Positions 32,259 to 41,783 of a stretch of DNA of 64,000 bases are shown one piece after another. Made by a program: the position numbers and the translations under genes. The notes beneath the pieces are model-generated. The model was not told the origin of the DNA. It searched no databases and saw nothing but the letters and a program-made list of their open reading frames with translations. Source of the stretch: Variibacter gotjawalensis (GTDB lineage Bacteria; Pseudomonadota; Alphaproteobacteria; Rhizobiales; Xanthobacteraceae); assembly GCF_002355335.1 (NCBI RefSeq), contig NZ_AP014946.1:186001-250000 (forward strand), given 5' to 3'. Position 1 is the stretch's first letter, and each line of letters begins with the position of its first letter.

Positions 32259-33242
32259 CTACTCAGCGGCTTCCCGCACCGGACTGCTGTAGGCGCGCGC
32301 GTCGGCCGCGAAGGTGCCGACCGCATTCACGTATTCGCGGCGCATATGTGCGACGAGTTCTGCCATCGTCGGGATATCGTGGATCGAACCGACACCCTGC
32401 CCGGCCGACCAAACGTCCTTCCAGGCCCGCGCATGGCCGCTCGTATAGCCCTTGTCGTTGACCGGCATATTGTCCGGATCGCCGCCTGACGCGACGATGC
32501 TGGGCTTCAGGAAGTTGCCCGAAACACCGCTGATCGCCGGTGTGTAGAGAATGTCCGACGCGGTGCTGTCGACGACCATCTGCTTGAAGCGCTCGTCCGC
32601 CATGCTCTCCTTCGTCGCGATGAAACGCGTGCCGATATAGGCGAGATCCGCCCCCATCATCTGCGCGGCCGCGATATGGCGTCCCGTCGACATCACGCCG
32701 GATAGCAAAATCGTCCCGTGGAAAAATTTGCGGATTTCGCTGACGAGCGCGAACGGGCTCATCGTGCCGGCATGGCCGCCCGCACCCGCGCACACCGCGA
32801 TCAAGCCGTCGACCCCCGCCGCCGCGGCCTTCTCGGCGTGGCGGATGTTGATGACATCGTGGAAAACGAGACCCCCGTAGCTGTGCACGGCTTCGACCAG
32901 CTCCGACACGGCGCCGAGCGATGTGATGATCAGCGGCACCTTGTGCTTGACGCAGAGCTTGAGGTCCGCATCGACGCGCGGGTTCGACTTGTGGACGATC
33001 AGGTTGACGCCGTAGGGCGCCGGGTGCTCGGCCTTGTGGCTGTCGAGCCGCTGTTGGATTTCCTCAAGCCAAGCCTCGAAACCCTCGGAGGTGCGCTGGT
33101 TGAGCGCCGGGAATGTGCCGACCACACCGGCGCGGCAGGCTTCGACCACCAGATCCGGCCCGGAGCACAGAAACATCGGGGCCGCGATGGCGGGCAAACG
33201 CAGACGGCCTTGGAAAGATTGCGGGATTGGCAATGGTCTCAC
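32259..33242 (-). CDS. Nitronate monooxygenase (2-nitropropane dioxygenase family), first copy
   Basis: FMN-dependent TIM-barrel enzyme that oxidises alkyl nitronates. The 327 residues have RLPAIAAPMFLCSGPDLV at the start, the catalytic His region CAGAGGHAGTMSPFAL, and the FMN phosphate region GADLAYIGTRFIATKE. The start is GTG at 33242 (VRPLPIPQ). This copy differs from the second (34522) in the catalytic loop and C-terminus, so they are not recent duplicates. Detoxification of propionate-3-nitronate-like compounds is the usual role. Confidence 0.87.
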   Translation of the reverse strand: MRPLPIPQSFQGRLRLPAIAAPMFLCSGPDLVVEACRAGVVGTFPALNQRTSEGFEAWLEEIQQRLDSHKAEHPAPYGVNLIVHKSNPRVDADLKLCVKHKVPLIITSLGAVSELVEAVHSYGGLVFHDVINIRHAEKAAAAGVDGLIAVCAGAGGHAGTMSPFALVSEIRKFFHGTILLSGVMSTGRHIAAAQMMGADLAYIGTRFIATKESMADERFKQMVVDSTASDILYTPAISGVSGNFLKPSIVASGGDPDNMPVNDKGYTSGHARAWKDVWSAGQGVGSIHDIPTMAELVAHMRREYVNAVGTFAADARAYSSPVREAAE

Positions 33243-33384
33243 TCCCTTGGGTCAAATTCTTGTTGTGCGATTTTTGCAAAGCGCGGCGACCCGCACAAGC
33301 ATTCCGTTACGCGCGCAAATGCGTTAGTGCTGGCGTCCGCTGCGCATCGCGCTGAAACGAAAAGAAATTCCGACGGAGGCAACA

Positions 33385-34368
33385 ATGCACGTATTGATCA
33401 CCGGCGCGGCCGGCATGATTGGCCGCAAACTGACCGAGCGCCTGGTTCGAGAAGACGGCCTCAACGGCCAAGCCATCGACAAGCTCACGCTCACGGACAT
33501 CGTCAAACCGGCGGCGCCGGCCGGCTACACCGGCAAGGTCAAGGCTTACGCGGCCGACATCGCCGACACCAAGCAGAGCGCCAAGATGGTGTCGGAGCGC
33601 CCGGACGTCATTTTCCACCTCGCATCGATCGTATCGGGCGAAGCCGAACTCGAATTCGACAAAGGTTACCGCATCAACTTGATCGGCATGCTCGGCCTCA
33701 TCGAGGCCGTTCGCCGCACCGGCGAAGACTATCATCCGAAATTCGTCTTCACATCGTCGGTTGCCGTTTTCGGCGCGCCGTTCCCGCATTCGATCCCGGA
33801 CGAATTCCACCTGACGCCGCTGACGTCATACGGAACACAAAAAGGCATCTGCGAGCTGCTGCTCGCCGATTACACCCGCAAGGGCTTCCTCGACGGCGTC
33901 GGCATTCGCCTGCCGACCATCTGCGTGCGCCCCGGCAAGCCGAACAAAGCGGCGTCCGGCTTCTTCTCCGGCATCATCCGCGAGCCGCTCGCCGGCGTCG
34001 AGGCGATCCTCCCGGTCTCCGAGAGCGTGCGCCACACGCATGCGACGCCGCAGTCGGCCGTCGGCTTCCTCATTCACGCGGCCGGCCTGACGAAAGAGCA
34101 GCTCGGCCATCGCCTTAACCTCACGATGCCGGGCGTCAACGTCACGGTCGGCGAGCAGATCGAGTCGCTGCGCCGCGTCGCCGGCGACAAGGTCGCGTCG
34201 CGCATTCGCCGCGAGCCAGACGAACTCATCATGCGCGTCGTCGGCGGCTGGGCCGAACGCGTCGACGCTAAGCGCGCGCGCGAACTCGGCTTCAAGGCCG
34301 AGGACTCGTTCGACGACATCATCCGCACCCACATCGACGAGGAGCTGGGCGGCAATATCGCTGCCTGA
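33385..34368 (+). CDS. denD: NAD-dependent D-erythronate dehydrogenase-like protein
   Basis: Extended short-chain dehydrogenase of 327 residues that likely oxidises D-erythronate, the first step of tetronate breakdown. HVLITGAAGMIGRKLTERL gives the NAD-binding motif; the catalytic Tyr-Lys is in TSYGTQKGICELLL; SSVAVFG and GIRLPTICVRPGKPNKAASG match the DenD group as I remember it. GGAGG lies near the ATG at 33385. It is alone: partners denK and denI-type kinases or isomerases are not in the window. Confidence 0.82.
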   Translation: MHVLITGAAGMIGRKLTERLVREDGLNGQAIDKLTLTDIVKPAAPAGYTGKVKAYAADIADTKQSAKMVSERPDVIFHLASIVSGEAELEFDKGYRINLIGMLGLIEAVRRTGEDYHPKFVFTSSVAVFGAPFPHSIPDEFHLTPLTSYGTQKGICELLLADYTRKGFLDGVGIRLPTICVRPGKPNKAASGFFSGIIREPLAGVEAILPVSESVRHTHATPQSAVGFLIHAAGLTKEQLGHRLNLTMPGVNVTVGEQIESLRRVAGDKVASRIRREPDELIMRVVGGWAERVDAKRARELGFKAEDSFDDIIRTHIDEELGGNIAA

Positions 34369-34385
34369 CGAAACACCACTCTCCT

Positions 34386-34492
34386 CGTCATTGCGAGGAG
34401 CAGTTGCGAAGCAACGCGACGAAGCAATCCAGCTCTTTCTTTCTGGCTTCTGGATTGCCACGTCGCGGCTTCGCCGCTCCTCGCAATGACGG
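34386..34492. repeat. Dispersed palindromic repeat, family C (copy 2)
   Basis: Same layout as 27067-27182: CGTCATTGCGAGGAGCAG opens it, GACGAAGCAATCCAG and TGGATTGCCACGTCGC are the inner arms, GCTCCTCGCAATGACGG closes it. Arms are nearly identical, centres differ. Confidence 0.88.
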
Positions 34493-34521
34493 AGTTGTCC
34501 GCACGCGTTCAGGTTATTCAC

Positions 34522-35613
34522 ATGCGCCAGACACAGAAGCTGCTCGATCTGCTCAAGATCGATATCCCTCTCATTCTGGCACCGATGGCCGGCGTCTCGA
34601 CACCCGAACTCGTCGCGGCAGTGTCGAACGCAGGCGGTCTCGGCTCGTACGGCTGCGCGATGCTCAGCCCGGAGCAACTCACCAGTGAGGCCGAGCGTAT
34701 GCGCGGCCTCACCAACCGCAGCTTCAATCTCAACTTCTTCTGTCACACGCCGCCGAAATACTCCGAAGCGCAGGAGACCGCGTGGCAGAATCGTTTGTCC
34801 GGCTATCATCAGGAGCACGGTGTTTCGCCGCAGCCCGGCACGTCCGCCTCACGCAATCCGTTCGACGAAAAATTTCTCGAACTCACGCTCGCCATCAATC
34901 CGCGCGTTGTGAGCTTCCACTTCGGCCTGCCGCCTGCCGCAATGATGCAGACGCTGAAAGACGTCGGCATCGTCATTCTCGCGTCGGCAACAACTGTCGC
35001 GGAAGCGCGTTGGCTCGCCGAGCACGGCACCGACATTGTCATCGCGCAGGGCGCGGAAGCCGGTGGCCATCGCGGCATCTTCCTCGACCCGAATAGCAAC
35101 GACGTATCGGGGCAGATCGGCACCTTCGCGCTCGTGCCACAAATCGTCGATGCGGTCGACGTGCCGGTCATCGCGGCCGGCGGCATCACGGATGCGCGCG
35201 GCGTCGCGGCGGCTTTCATGCTCGGCGCCGACGCAGTTCAGATCGGTACCGCCTACATGTTCACGCCGGAAGCGAAAGTCAGCGCGCTGCATCGCGGGGT
35301 GCTCAAGAGCCGCGATGCCGAGAATACCGCGCTCACCAACCTCTTCACGGGCCGTCCGGCGCGCGGCGTCGTCAATCGGCTGATGCGCGAACTCGGCCCG
35401 ATCAACGATGTCGCGCTGCCTTTTCCGGCCGCTTCCGCCGCGGTCGCGCCCCTGCGGGCTGCCGCCGAGAAACAAGGCCTCGGCGACTTCACGCCGCTGT
35501 GGTCCGGCCAGGCCGCCGCGCTTGGTCGCGAGGTCGGCGCCGCCGAGCTGACACGCCAGCTTTACGAAGACGGCGCTAAGCTGCTGGCGAGTGCACCGAA
35601 GCTTCCTGCCTGA
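34522..35613 (+). CDS. Nitronate monooxygenase (2-nitropropane dioxygenase family), second copy
   Basis: FMN-dependent nitronate oxidase of 363 residues, class I type. [20 protein letters not shown] opens the barrel, [14 protein letters not shown] carries the catalytic His, and [17 protein letters not shown] binds the FMN phosphate. The ATG at 34522 is preferred to the in-frame ATG at 34486, which lies in the repeat. The sfsA gene starts 2 bases after its stop. With the copy at 32259 the window holds two different enzymes of this family. Confidence 0.88.
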   Translation: MRQTQKLLDLLKIDIPLILAPMAGVSTPELVAAVSNAGGLGSYGCAMLSPEQLTSEAERMRGLTNRSFNLNFFCHTPPKYSEAQETAWQNRLSGYHQEHGVSPQPGTSASRNPFDEKFLELTLAINPRVVSFHFGLPPAAMMQTLKDVGIVILASATTVAEARWLAEHGTDIVIAQGAEAGGHRGIFLDPNSNDVSGQIGTFALVPQIVDAVDVPVIAAGGITDARGVAAAFMLGADAVQIGTAYMFTPEAKVSALHRGVLKSRDAENTALTNLFTGRPARGVVNRLMRELGPINDVALPFPAASAAVAPLRAAAEKQGLGDFTPLWSGQAAALGREVGAAELTRQLYEDGAKLLASAPKLPA

Positions 35614-35615
35614 CG

Positions 35616-36329
35616 GTGCGTTTTTCGCCGCCGCTTATCCCCGCGACTCTGGTGCGGCGCTACAAGCGCTTCCTCGCCGACGTCGTGCTGCGGTCCGGTG
35701 AGGAGATCACCGCGCATGTCGCCAATCCGGGCGCGATGACGGGGCTCGCCGCGCCAGGCTCGCGCGTGTGGTTGTCGAAATCCTCCGATCCGAAACGCAA
35801 GCTTCCGTATGCGTGGGAGGTTGTCGAAGTCGATCTCGGCGCCGGCATCGAATGCGTCGGCGTCAACACGGCTCATCCGAACCGCATCGTACAGGCGGCG
35901 CTCGCCGCGAATGCGATCCCGGAGTTGGCCGGCTATGCGAACATTCGGCGCGAAGTGAAATACGGCGAAGGCTCGCGCATCGATTTTCTGCTCGAGCATC
36001 CAGACAAGCCGCCGTGTTACGTCGAGATCAAGAACGTGCATTTGATGCGCACGCCTGGCCTCGCGGAATTTCCCGACAGCGTGACGGTGCGTGGTGCGCG
36101 CCACATGCACGAACTCGCCGCGATGGTCCGCGCCGGCAATCGCGCCGTGATGCTGTTTCTGATTCAGATCGGATCGGCAAAGCGGTTCGCGCCGGCCGCC
36201 GATATCGACCCGGCTTATGCTCGGGCTTTGCGGACCGCGCACGAAGTGGGCGTTGAGGTGCTGGCTTACACGACGAACATCACGTCGGAAGGAATTGAGT
36301 TCGGGACGCGCGTGCCTGTTGAGCTGTAA
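35616..36329 (+). CDS. sfsA: SfsA sugar-fermentation stimulation protein homologue
   Basis: Nucleic-acid binding protein with an OB-like fold and a nuclease-like fold; its physiological role is poorly known (named for stimulation of maltose genes in E. coli). The 237 residues start with GTG ([19 protein letters not shown]) and show [20 protein letters not shown] and the [20 protein letters not shown] segment (shown here in one run of 20) with acidic and Lys residues resembling a PD-(D/E)XK site. Probably cotranscribed with the nitronate monooxygenase gene. Confidence 0.93.
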   Translation: MRFSPPLIPATLVRRYKRFLADVVLRSGEEITAHVANPGAMTGLAAPGSRVWLSKSSDPKRKLPYAWEVVEVDLGAGIECVGVNTAHPNRIVQAALAANAIPELAGYANIRREVKYGEGSRIDFLLEHPDKPPCYVEIKNVHLMRTPGLAEFPDSVTVRGARHMHELAAMVRAGNRAVMLFLIQIGSAKRFAPAADIDPAYARALRTAHEVGVEVLAYTTNITSEGIEFGTRVPVEL

Positions 36330-36352
36330 CTGGGCTTCACGCCTCTAGCGTC

Positions 36353-36470
36353 CCCTCTCCCGCTTGCGGGAGAGGGTCAGGGTGAGGGCAAGCGGCAATT
36401 GCAAATACCGCGATTTCCCCTCACCCGGCTCGCACAGCGCTCGCCACCTTCTCCCGTAAACGGGAGAGGG
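36353..36470. repeat. Palindromic repeat, family D
   Basis: CCCTCTCCCGCTTGCGGGAG and CTCCCGTAAACGGGAGAGGG enclose GTGAGGG/CCCTCAC inner arms, so the element folds on itself at several scales. One copy is seen. It lies in the 175-base gap between sfsA and the convergent tautomerase gene. Confidence 0.75.
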
Positions 36471-36504
36471 TTTTCGAGAACGCCGCAACGACCGAGAATT
36501 TGCC

Positions 36505-36717
36505 CTACCCCTTCTTCGCCGCCCTCGCTCGGATCGCCTTCACGGGCTCGCCGCCGACGCCCCAGGCTTCCATGTCGACTTCCTCAATCACGACGAAGGT
36601 CGATGCCGGGTTCTTGCCGAGCACCTTCACCAGCACGTCCGTCATGCCCTTGATCACGTCGGCCTTCTGCTGCTCGGTCGCGCCGTCGCGCGTGATCTTC
36701 ACATTGACGTAAGGCAT
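36505..36717 (-). CDS. 4-oxalocrotonate tautomerase family protein
   Basis: Small tautomerase of 70 residues. The ATG at 36717 is set by GGAGGAGG nearby and by Pro directly after Met (PYVNVKITRDGATEQQK), since Pro1 is the catalytic base in this family. IEEVDMEAWGVGGEPV supplies the usual C-terminal loop. An in-frame start at 36768 would hide Pro1 and is rejected. Reaction likely keto-enol isomerisation of a small acid; no catechol pathway is nearby. Confidence 0.88.
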   Translation of the reverse strand: MPYVNVKITRDGATEQQKADVIKGMTDVLVKVLGKNPASTFVVIEEVDMEAWGVGGEPVKAIRARAAKKG

Positions 36718-36859
36718 GAGCGGTCCTCCTCCCGATAACCCGTTGTTTGAGCGAAATTTGTAGCGCAAGCCGGAGCGGAAGGCGATCCGCCCCGGCGTGC
36801 GCCGAAAACGGGTTGCGCGCCGAGAAATCTCGCCTATTTTGCCCGTAACAGCAGGACAG

Positions 36860-37687
36860 ATGATGACTTACGTGGAAGCAGCGACCGCACCGCTGCGCAA
36901 GAACGGCCAGATCAAACTCTACGGCAAGGACGCCTTTGCGGGGATGCGCAAGGCCGGCGGCCTCGTCGCCGAATGCCTCGATATGCTCACCCCCATCGTC
37001 AAGCCGGGCGTCACCACCGAGCACATCGACAATCTTGTGTTCGAATTCGGCATGGACCACGGCGCCTTCCCGGCGACGCTCGGCTACCGCGGCTATCGCA
37101 AATCGTCCTGCACCTCGATCAATCACGTCGTCTGCCACGGCATCCCGAACGACAAGCCGTTGCGCGAGGGCGACATCGTCAACATCGACGTGACGCTGAT
37201 CCTCGACGGCTGGCACGGCGACTCGAGCCGCATGTATGCGATCGGCGAAATTCCCCGCCGCGCCGAGCGCCTCATCGACGTGACGCACGAAGCAATGGAG
37301 CGCGGCATCGCGACCGTCCGCCCCGGCAGCACCACGGGCGATATCGGTCACGCGATCCAATCTTTCGTGGAGCCGCAGCACATGAGCGTCGTGCGCGACT
37401 TCTGCGGACACGGTCTCGGCCGTCTCTTCCACGACGAACCGAACATCGTACATGTCGGCCGTCCGGCGGAAGGCATCGTGCTCAAGCCCGGCATGCTGTT
37501 CACGATCGAACCGATGATCAATCTCGGCCGCCCACACGTTAAAGTTTTGTCGGACGGCTGGACAGCTGTCACACGCGACCGCTCGTTGTCGGCGCAGTTC
37601 GAACACACGGTTGGCGTGACGCAAAACGGCGTGGAAGTTTTCACACGTTCGCCGAAAGGCCTCGACAAACCAATCTTCCGCGCATGA
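36860..37687 (+). CDS. map: Methionine aminopeptidase, type I
   Basis: Removes the start methionine from new proteins. The 275 residues contain the metal ligands and base: NHVVCHGIP (His), NIDVTLILDGWHGDSSRMY (two Asp), GHGLGRLFHDEP (His), TIEPMI (Glu) and QFEHTVGVT (Glu). ATG at 36860 with AGGA six bases before it; the next ATG is adjacent. radC follows 12 bases later. No N-terminal zinc-binding extension is present, as usual for proteobacteria. Confidence 0.96.
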   Translation: MMTYVEAATAPLRKNGQIKLYGKDAFAGMRKAGGLVAECLDMLTPIVKPGVTTEHIDNLVFEFGMDHGAFPATLGYRGYRKSSCTSINHVVCHGIPNDKPLREGDIVNIDVTLILDGWHGDSSRMYAIGEIPRRAERLIDVTHEAMERGIATVRPGSTTGDIGHAIQSFVEPQHMSVVRDFCGHGLGRLFHDEPNIVHVGRPAEGIVLKPGMLFTIEPMINLGRPHVKVLSDGWTAVTRDRSLSAQFEHTVGVTQNGVEVFTRSPKGLDKPIFRA

Positions 37688-37699
37688 TCATTCGCCCGC

Positions 37700-38401
37700 A
37701 TGGGCGAACACGCGAAAGGTCTTGAAGAGGCGCCGCATTATTACGGCCATCGTGAACGTTTGCGCGCGCGCTTTCGCGACGCCGGCGCCGATGCCCTGGC
37801 GGATTACGAACTCCTCGAGCTTTTGCTCTTCCGCTCGATCCCACGTCGCGACGTCAAACCGCTTGCGAAGGCGTTGATCGAGAAATTCGGCTCGTTCTCC
37901 GAAGTGATCACGGCTTCGCCCGAACGTCTCAGCGAAGTCAGTGAGCTCAGCGATAACGTCATCACGGAGTTGATGGCGATTCACGCTGCGGCACAGCGTT
38001 TGACACGTGGCCAAGTGAAACGCCGGCCCGTTCTGTCGTCATGGTCGTCGGTGATCGACTATTGCCACACCGCGATGGCTTTTGCGGACAAGGAACAATT
38101 CCGCATTCTCTTCCTCGACAAGCGCAATCAGCTGATCGCCGACGAAGTGCAGCAAACCGGCACAGTCGATCACACGCCCGTTTATCCGCGCGAAGTGGTG
38201 AAGCGCGCGCTCGAACTATCCGCGACCGCCATCATCCTTGTCCACAATCACCCCTCCGGCGATCCCACGCCGTCGCAAGCCGACATTCAAATGACGCGGC
38301 AAATCGCAGAAGTTGCAAAGTCTCTCGGTATCGCGCTTCACGATCACATCATCGTCGGCAAAGAAGGCCACGCGAGCTTCAAAGGCTTACGGTTGATCTG
38401 A
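37700..38401 (+). CDS. radC: RadC family protein (JAB domain)
   Basis: UPF0758 protein with an N-terminal helix-hairpin-helix-like region ([22 protein letters not shown]) and a C-terminal JAB/MPN domain, including the metal motif [14 protein letters not shown]. Its old role in DNA repair is disputed; newer work links the family to competence and mobile DNA. The 233 residues look complete. ATG at 37700, 12 bases after map, so probably in the same transcript. Confidence 0.92.
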   Translation: MGEHAKGLEEAPHYYGHRERLRARFRDAGADALADYELLELLLFRSIPRRDVKPLAKALIEKFGSFSEVITASPERLSEVSELSDNVITELMAIHAAAQRLTRGQVKRRPVLSSWSSVIDYCHTAMAFADKEQFRILFLDKRNQLIADEVQQTGTVDHTPVYPREVVKRALELSATAIILVHNHPSGDPTPSQADIQMTRQIAEVAKSLGIALHDHIIVGKEGHASFKGLRLI

Positions 38402-38533
38402 GAGAAAATCTCTCACGCAAACACATTGTACAGTTGTCTTTTCGCGATCGCTTTAATCAACACGAAAAGGTCTGCATGCGATCCTGACCCCATTGATCGA
38501 CTACTAGTTGCGCTATTTCAGGACTGCAATTTT

Positions 38534-40243
38534 ATGCTCACAATTGACACGCACACGATTTCCGAGCGCAGCCGTAAAGTCGGGATGACGGTTACCTCGT
38601 GGCTGACCTGCGGATTGATCTCCGTGATGCTGATGTGCGTTCTCGCAACATTCCTCTACATCGACAGACAGCAGAGCGACGTCGCTCAAGTTCGCTTACA
38701 AACGCATGCGATGATGCGCATGCAGCACAGCATCGCGTGGACGCATTTGGCGGTGCTCGAACTTGTTCTGCAGCATAGCGATCAAACCGATTTCGGCGCC
38801 TATTCGCGGGCGCTGAATGTGCTCAACACGCAAAGTTCCGATGCACTGCCGAAAATGACATGGCGCGGCACCGCGACGGTCCCGACGAGCGAAGTTCTCG
38901 AGACGCTCAAATCTCACTGGGCCGAGATCATCGCGGCGCTCAATGTCGGACAGCCTGATCGAGCGCGCGCCGTGTATCTGACCCGCGACGTATCCGGCAT
39001 TGCGTCGAACCTGCTCAAGACGATGACGATCGACATCGATCGCTATAAGGAGGTCATCGGCGATACGCAGCTCCGCATCCAGAACGCAACAACTCTCGCG
39101 CTGATCCTGCAAATTCTGTCGGGCATTTTCTGTATATGCGCCTTTGCCGCCACCGCGCGCACCGGCGCGCGTGACGCCAAGGCGCGCGATATCGCGGTCT
39201 GCGCCGCAAACGCGTCACGCGAACAGGTGACACAGCTTTTCGAGATGACCGAGATGCTGCAGAGCGCGACCGAGCGCTCAGATGCCAACGTCGTGTTGCG
39301 ATCGGCCGCGAGCGAGTTGATGCCTGACTTTGGCGGCGCGCTGTACGTTTTCAACAATTCGCGCGATCGCCTCACGCTCTCGACGACGTGGAACCAGGCC
39401 GGCGAGGATTTGCCGGATTCGATCGGGCTGCAGCAATGCTGGGCGATGAAGCGCGGCAAGCCGCACATCAACCGCGCCGACGGCAAGAAGCTCAGCTGCG
39501 AGCATCACACGGGCAATCTCGACGTACTCGAAATTCCGATGATCGCGCGCGGCGAGATTCTCGGCTTGCTGCAGATATTCGCGAGCGGCGAAAACGCGGT
39601 CGAGCGGCTGCAACAGCAAATGGGGCTAGGCTCGGCGCTCGCCGACGCGATGTCGCTCGCCCTCGCCAACATCTCGCTGCGCGACAAGCTGCGCAGCCAG
39701 GCGCTGCGCGATCCGCTGACCGGCCTCTACAATCGCCGTTACATGGAGGATGCGCTGGAGCGCACGGTGCGGATGACCGACCGCGAGAAGCAGGAAGTGT
39801 CGGTCATCATGATCGACCTCGATCACTTTAAGCGGCTCAACGATCAGCACGGGCACGCGAAAGGCGACTCGGTCCTGCGCGACACGGCCGCCGTCATCAT
39901 GAGCCAACTGCGCGATACCGATATCGCATGTCGCTACGGCGGCGAGGAGCTGATCGTCGTGATGCCGAACTGCGACCTCGACGCGGCTGCGCAAAAAGCC
40001 GAATCCTTGCGTGCCGCCATCGAGGCTCTCTCGGAGCCGAACGGCGCCAAGGTTTCGGCATCGCTGGGTGTCGCTGCGATCCCGAGCACATCACACGCCG
40101 TCCGCGACATGGTGGCGAGCGCGGACGCGGCGCTCTATCGCGCGAAACAGGACGGGCGCAATCGCGTCGCCCTCGCCTCGCGCCGCGACGAGCCCGCCAC
40201 GGAGCTGCCCGAGAATGTCACGCGGCTCGAAGCCGCGGAGTGA
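38534..40243 (+). CDS. Membrane-anchored GAF-GGDEF diguanylate cyclase
   Basis: Makes cyclic di-GMP. From the ATG at 38534 (569 residues) a membrane helix (about 28-45) is followed by a periplasmic helical sensor (about 50-195), a second membrane helix (about 196-216), a GAF domain (about 245-395) and a GGDEF domain. The active site is RYGGEELIVVMP (GGEEL at 469-473), and the product-inhibition site RxxD is intact five residues before it (RDTDIACRYGG). It looks active. A 5' extension from 38426 lacks support. Single gene, convergent with the NIPSNAP gene; no EAL domain. Confidence 0.92.
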   Translation: MLTIDTHTISERSRKVGMTVTSWLTCGLISVMLMCVLATFLYIDRQQSDVAQVRLQTHAMMRMQHSIAWTHLAVLELVLQHSDQTDFGAYSRALNVLNTQSSDALPKMTWRGTATVPTSEVLETLKSHWAEIIAALNVGQPDRARAVYLTRDVSGIASNLLKTMTIDIDRYKEVIGDTQLRIQNATTLALILQILSGIFCICAFAATARTGARDAKARDIAVCAANASREQVTQLFEMTEMLQSATERSDANVVLRSAASELMPDFGGALYVFNNSRDRLTLSTTWNQAGEDLPDSIGLQQCWAMKRGKPHINRADGKKLSCEHHTGNLDVLEIPMIARGEILGLLQIFASGENAVERLQQQMGLGSALADAMSLALANISLRDKLRSQALRDPLTGLYNRRYMEDALERTVRMTDREKQEVSVIMIDLDHFKRLNDQHGHAKGDSVLRDTAAVIMSQLRDTDIACRYGGEELIVVMPNCDLDAAAQKAESLRAAIEALSEPNGAKVSASLGVAAIPSTSHAVRDMVASADAALYRAKQDGRNRVALASRRDEPATELPENVTRLEAAE

Positions 40244-40246
40244 CGC

Positions 40247-40858
40247 TTACTTAATCGGCGAAAACGGAGCCGGCACGTAAATGTCGCTCCGCTGATCCCA
40301 CAGCGTGTTCTCGCCGCCGCCCTTCGGCGGCCAGATGCCGTCCTTGATGGCGCCTTGGCGAACTTCGTAACGCTTATCGAGGCTCGGATACGGCCAGATG
40401 TGCAGGAAGCGGGTCTGCCGCCCGCTCACCGAGTTCATGCAAGTGAGCAGTGGCGAACGCTCAAGCCGTGCGGGCAGCGCCTCCTTCCAGCGCTCGATCG
40501 TGCTCGCCGCCTTGCCGGGCTTCAGCAGATAGGTTCGCACCTCGAAAAACGGGCCATACGTCCCGGGCTGCAAAGGCTTCAGGAACGGCAGCACCGCATA
40601 GGTGTCGCTCTCGCTCGAATTCGTCCATTCGCCGACGCCGTATGGGTCCTCGCTCTCCACGATCCCTTGGCGATAGTCGGCCGCCGCCTGCGCGGAGGCA
40701 TGCTCGCGGATCAGCAGGATCTGGTTGAGGTTGCCGATCTCGCTCTGCCAGCAGGCGAGAAGCTTTCCGGGCGCCGCCGGAGCCGTCTCGGCGAGCTTCG
40801 CCATAGCCTTGCCGGCGGTCGCCGGCCTGATCGTGATCAGCGTGACGTCGTATTGCAT
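40247..40858 (-). CDS. NIPSNAP family protein
   Basis: Dimeric alpha-beta barrel protein of 203 residues, function poorly known. YDVTLITIRPATAGKAMAKL is the first barrel, and FFEVRTYLLKPGKAASTIERW the second, as is typical of the NIPSNAP duplication. RFLHIWPYPSLDKRYEVR is the family's C-terminal motif. Start ATG at 40858; the minus-strand gene ends 3 bases from the GGDEF stop. Related proteins act in stress or lipid metabolism; nothing here narrows that. Confidence 0.85.
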   Translation of the reverse strand: MQYDVTLITIRPATAGKAMAKLAETAPAAPGKLLACWQSEIGNLNQILLIREHASAQAAADYRQGIVESEDPYGVGEWTNSSESDTYAVLPFLKPLQPGTYGPFFEVRTYLLKPGKAASTIERWKEALPARLERSPLLTCMNSVSGRQTRFLHIWPYPSLDKRYEVRQGAIKDGIWPPKGGGENTLWDQRSDIYVPAPFSPIK

Positions 40859-41027
40859 CCCTGGACCCTTCGTTTCCGTTCTTGGAGCCGAAACTAAGCC
40901 GACCGCGCGACGCGACGCAACGCCGCTTGCAAAGCCGGTTGAAGCGCATCCGGCATGCGGATTTATTGGGTCGCCAGCGGGTATTCCATTCGCTAGACAA
41001 CCATAAATCGCCTTGGGGAGCCTTCAC

Positions 41028-41783
41028 GTGAGCACGAAGTTCGATCTGTCGGGAAAATTCGCCGCCGTCACCGGAGGCGCGCAAGGCATCGGCCGCGCTG
41101 TCGCCGAGCGTTTCCTTGCCTCCGGCGCCAGCGTAGCGATCTGGGATCGCGACACCGCACTCGCCGAAAAGACCGCGAAGGAACTCTCCGCCAAGGGCAA
41201 AGTCATCGCGGTCCAGGTCGACCTGACGAAACTCGCCGAAGTCGAGCGCGCGCGCGACGAGACCGTGAAGGCCTTCGGCCGCATCGACATCCTGGTCAAC
41301 AACGCCGGCATCGCGGGCCCGAACGCGAAGACGTGGGAATATGACCCGGCCGCGTGGGCGCAGGTGATGTCGATCAACGTCGACGGCCCATTCTACTGCT
41401 GCCGCGCAGTCGTGCCCGGCATGATCAAGAACGGCTACGGCCGCATCGTCAATGTTGCTTCGATCGCCGGCAAGGAAGGCAACCCGAACGCTTCCGCTTA
41501 CTCGGCGTCTAAGGCCGCCGTGATCGCGCTGACGAAATCGCTCGGCAAGGAGCTCGCCGGCTACGACATCGGCGTCAATTGCGTGACACCGGCCGCCGCC
41601 AAGACAGCGATTTTCGATCAAATGGCGCAGGAGCATATCGACTTCATGCTCTCCAAGATTCCGCGCAACCGCTTCGTCCAGGTCGACGAGGTCGCCGCTG
41701 TCATCACCTTCTGCGCCTCGGCGGATTGCTCCTTCACGACCGGCGCTGTCTTCGACGTTTCGGGCGGCCGCGCGACGTATTGA
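41028..41783 (+). CDS. Short-chain dehydrogenase/reductase
   Basis: NAD(P)-dependent oxidoreductase of 251 residues. TGGAQGIG at about 16-23, NNAGIAG, and YSASK complete the classical SDR set. It ends TTGAVFDVSGGRATY. The GTG at 41028 is preceded by GGGGAG with a 7-base gap; a TTG at 41013 is the only alternative. Its neighbour, an EamA transporter, overlaps by 1 base, suggesting a pair in which the SDR product or substrate is exported. Likely 3-oxoacyl or sugar alcohol-type, not determined. Confidence 0.9.
   Translation: MSTKFDLSGKFAAVTGGAQGIGRAVAERFLASGASVAIWDRDTALAEKTAKELSAKGKVIAVQVDLTKLAEVERARDETVKAFGRIDILVNNAGIAGPNAKTWEYDPAAWAQVMSINVDGPFYCCRAVVPGMIKNGYGRIVNVASIAGKEGNPNASAYSASKAAVIALTKSLGKELAGYDIGVNCVTPAAAKTAIFDQMAQEHIDFMLSKIPRNRFVQVDEVAAVITFCASADCSFTTGAVFDVSGGRATY

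Noticed and set aside
36584-37624. 346-residue minus-strand frame opposite map
   Set aside because: Antisense shadow of methionine aminopeptidase; it also overlaps the real tautomerase frame.
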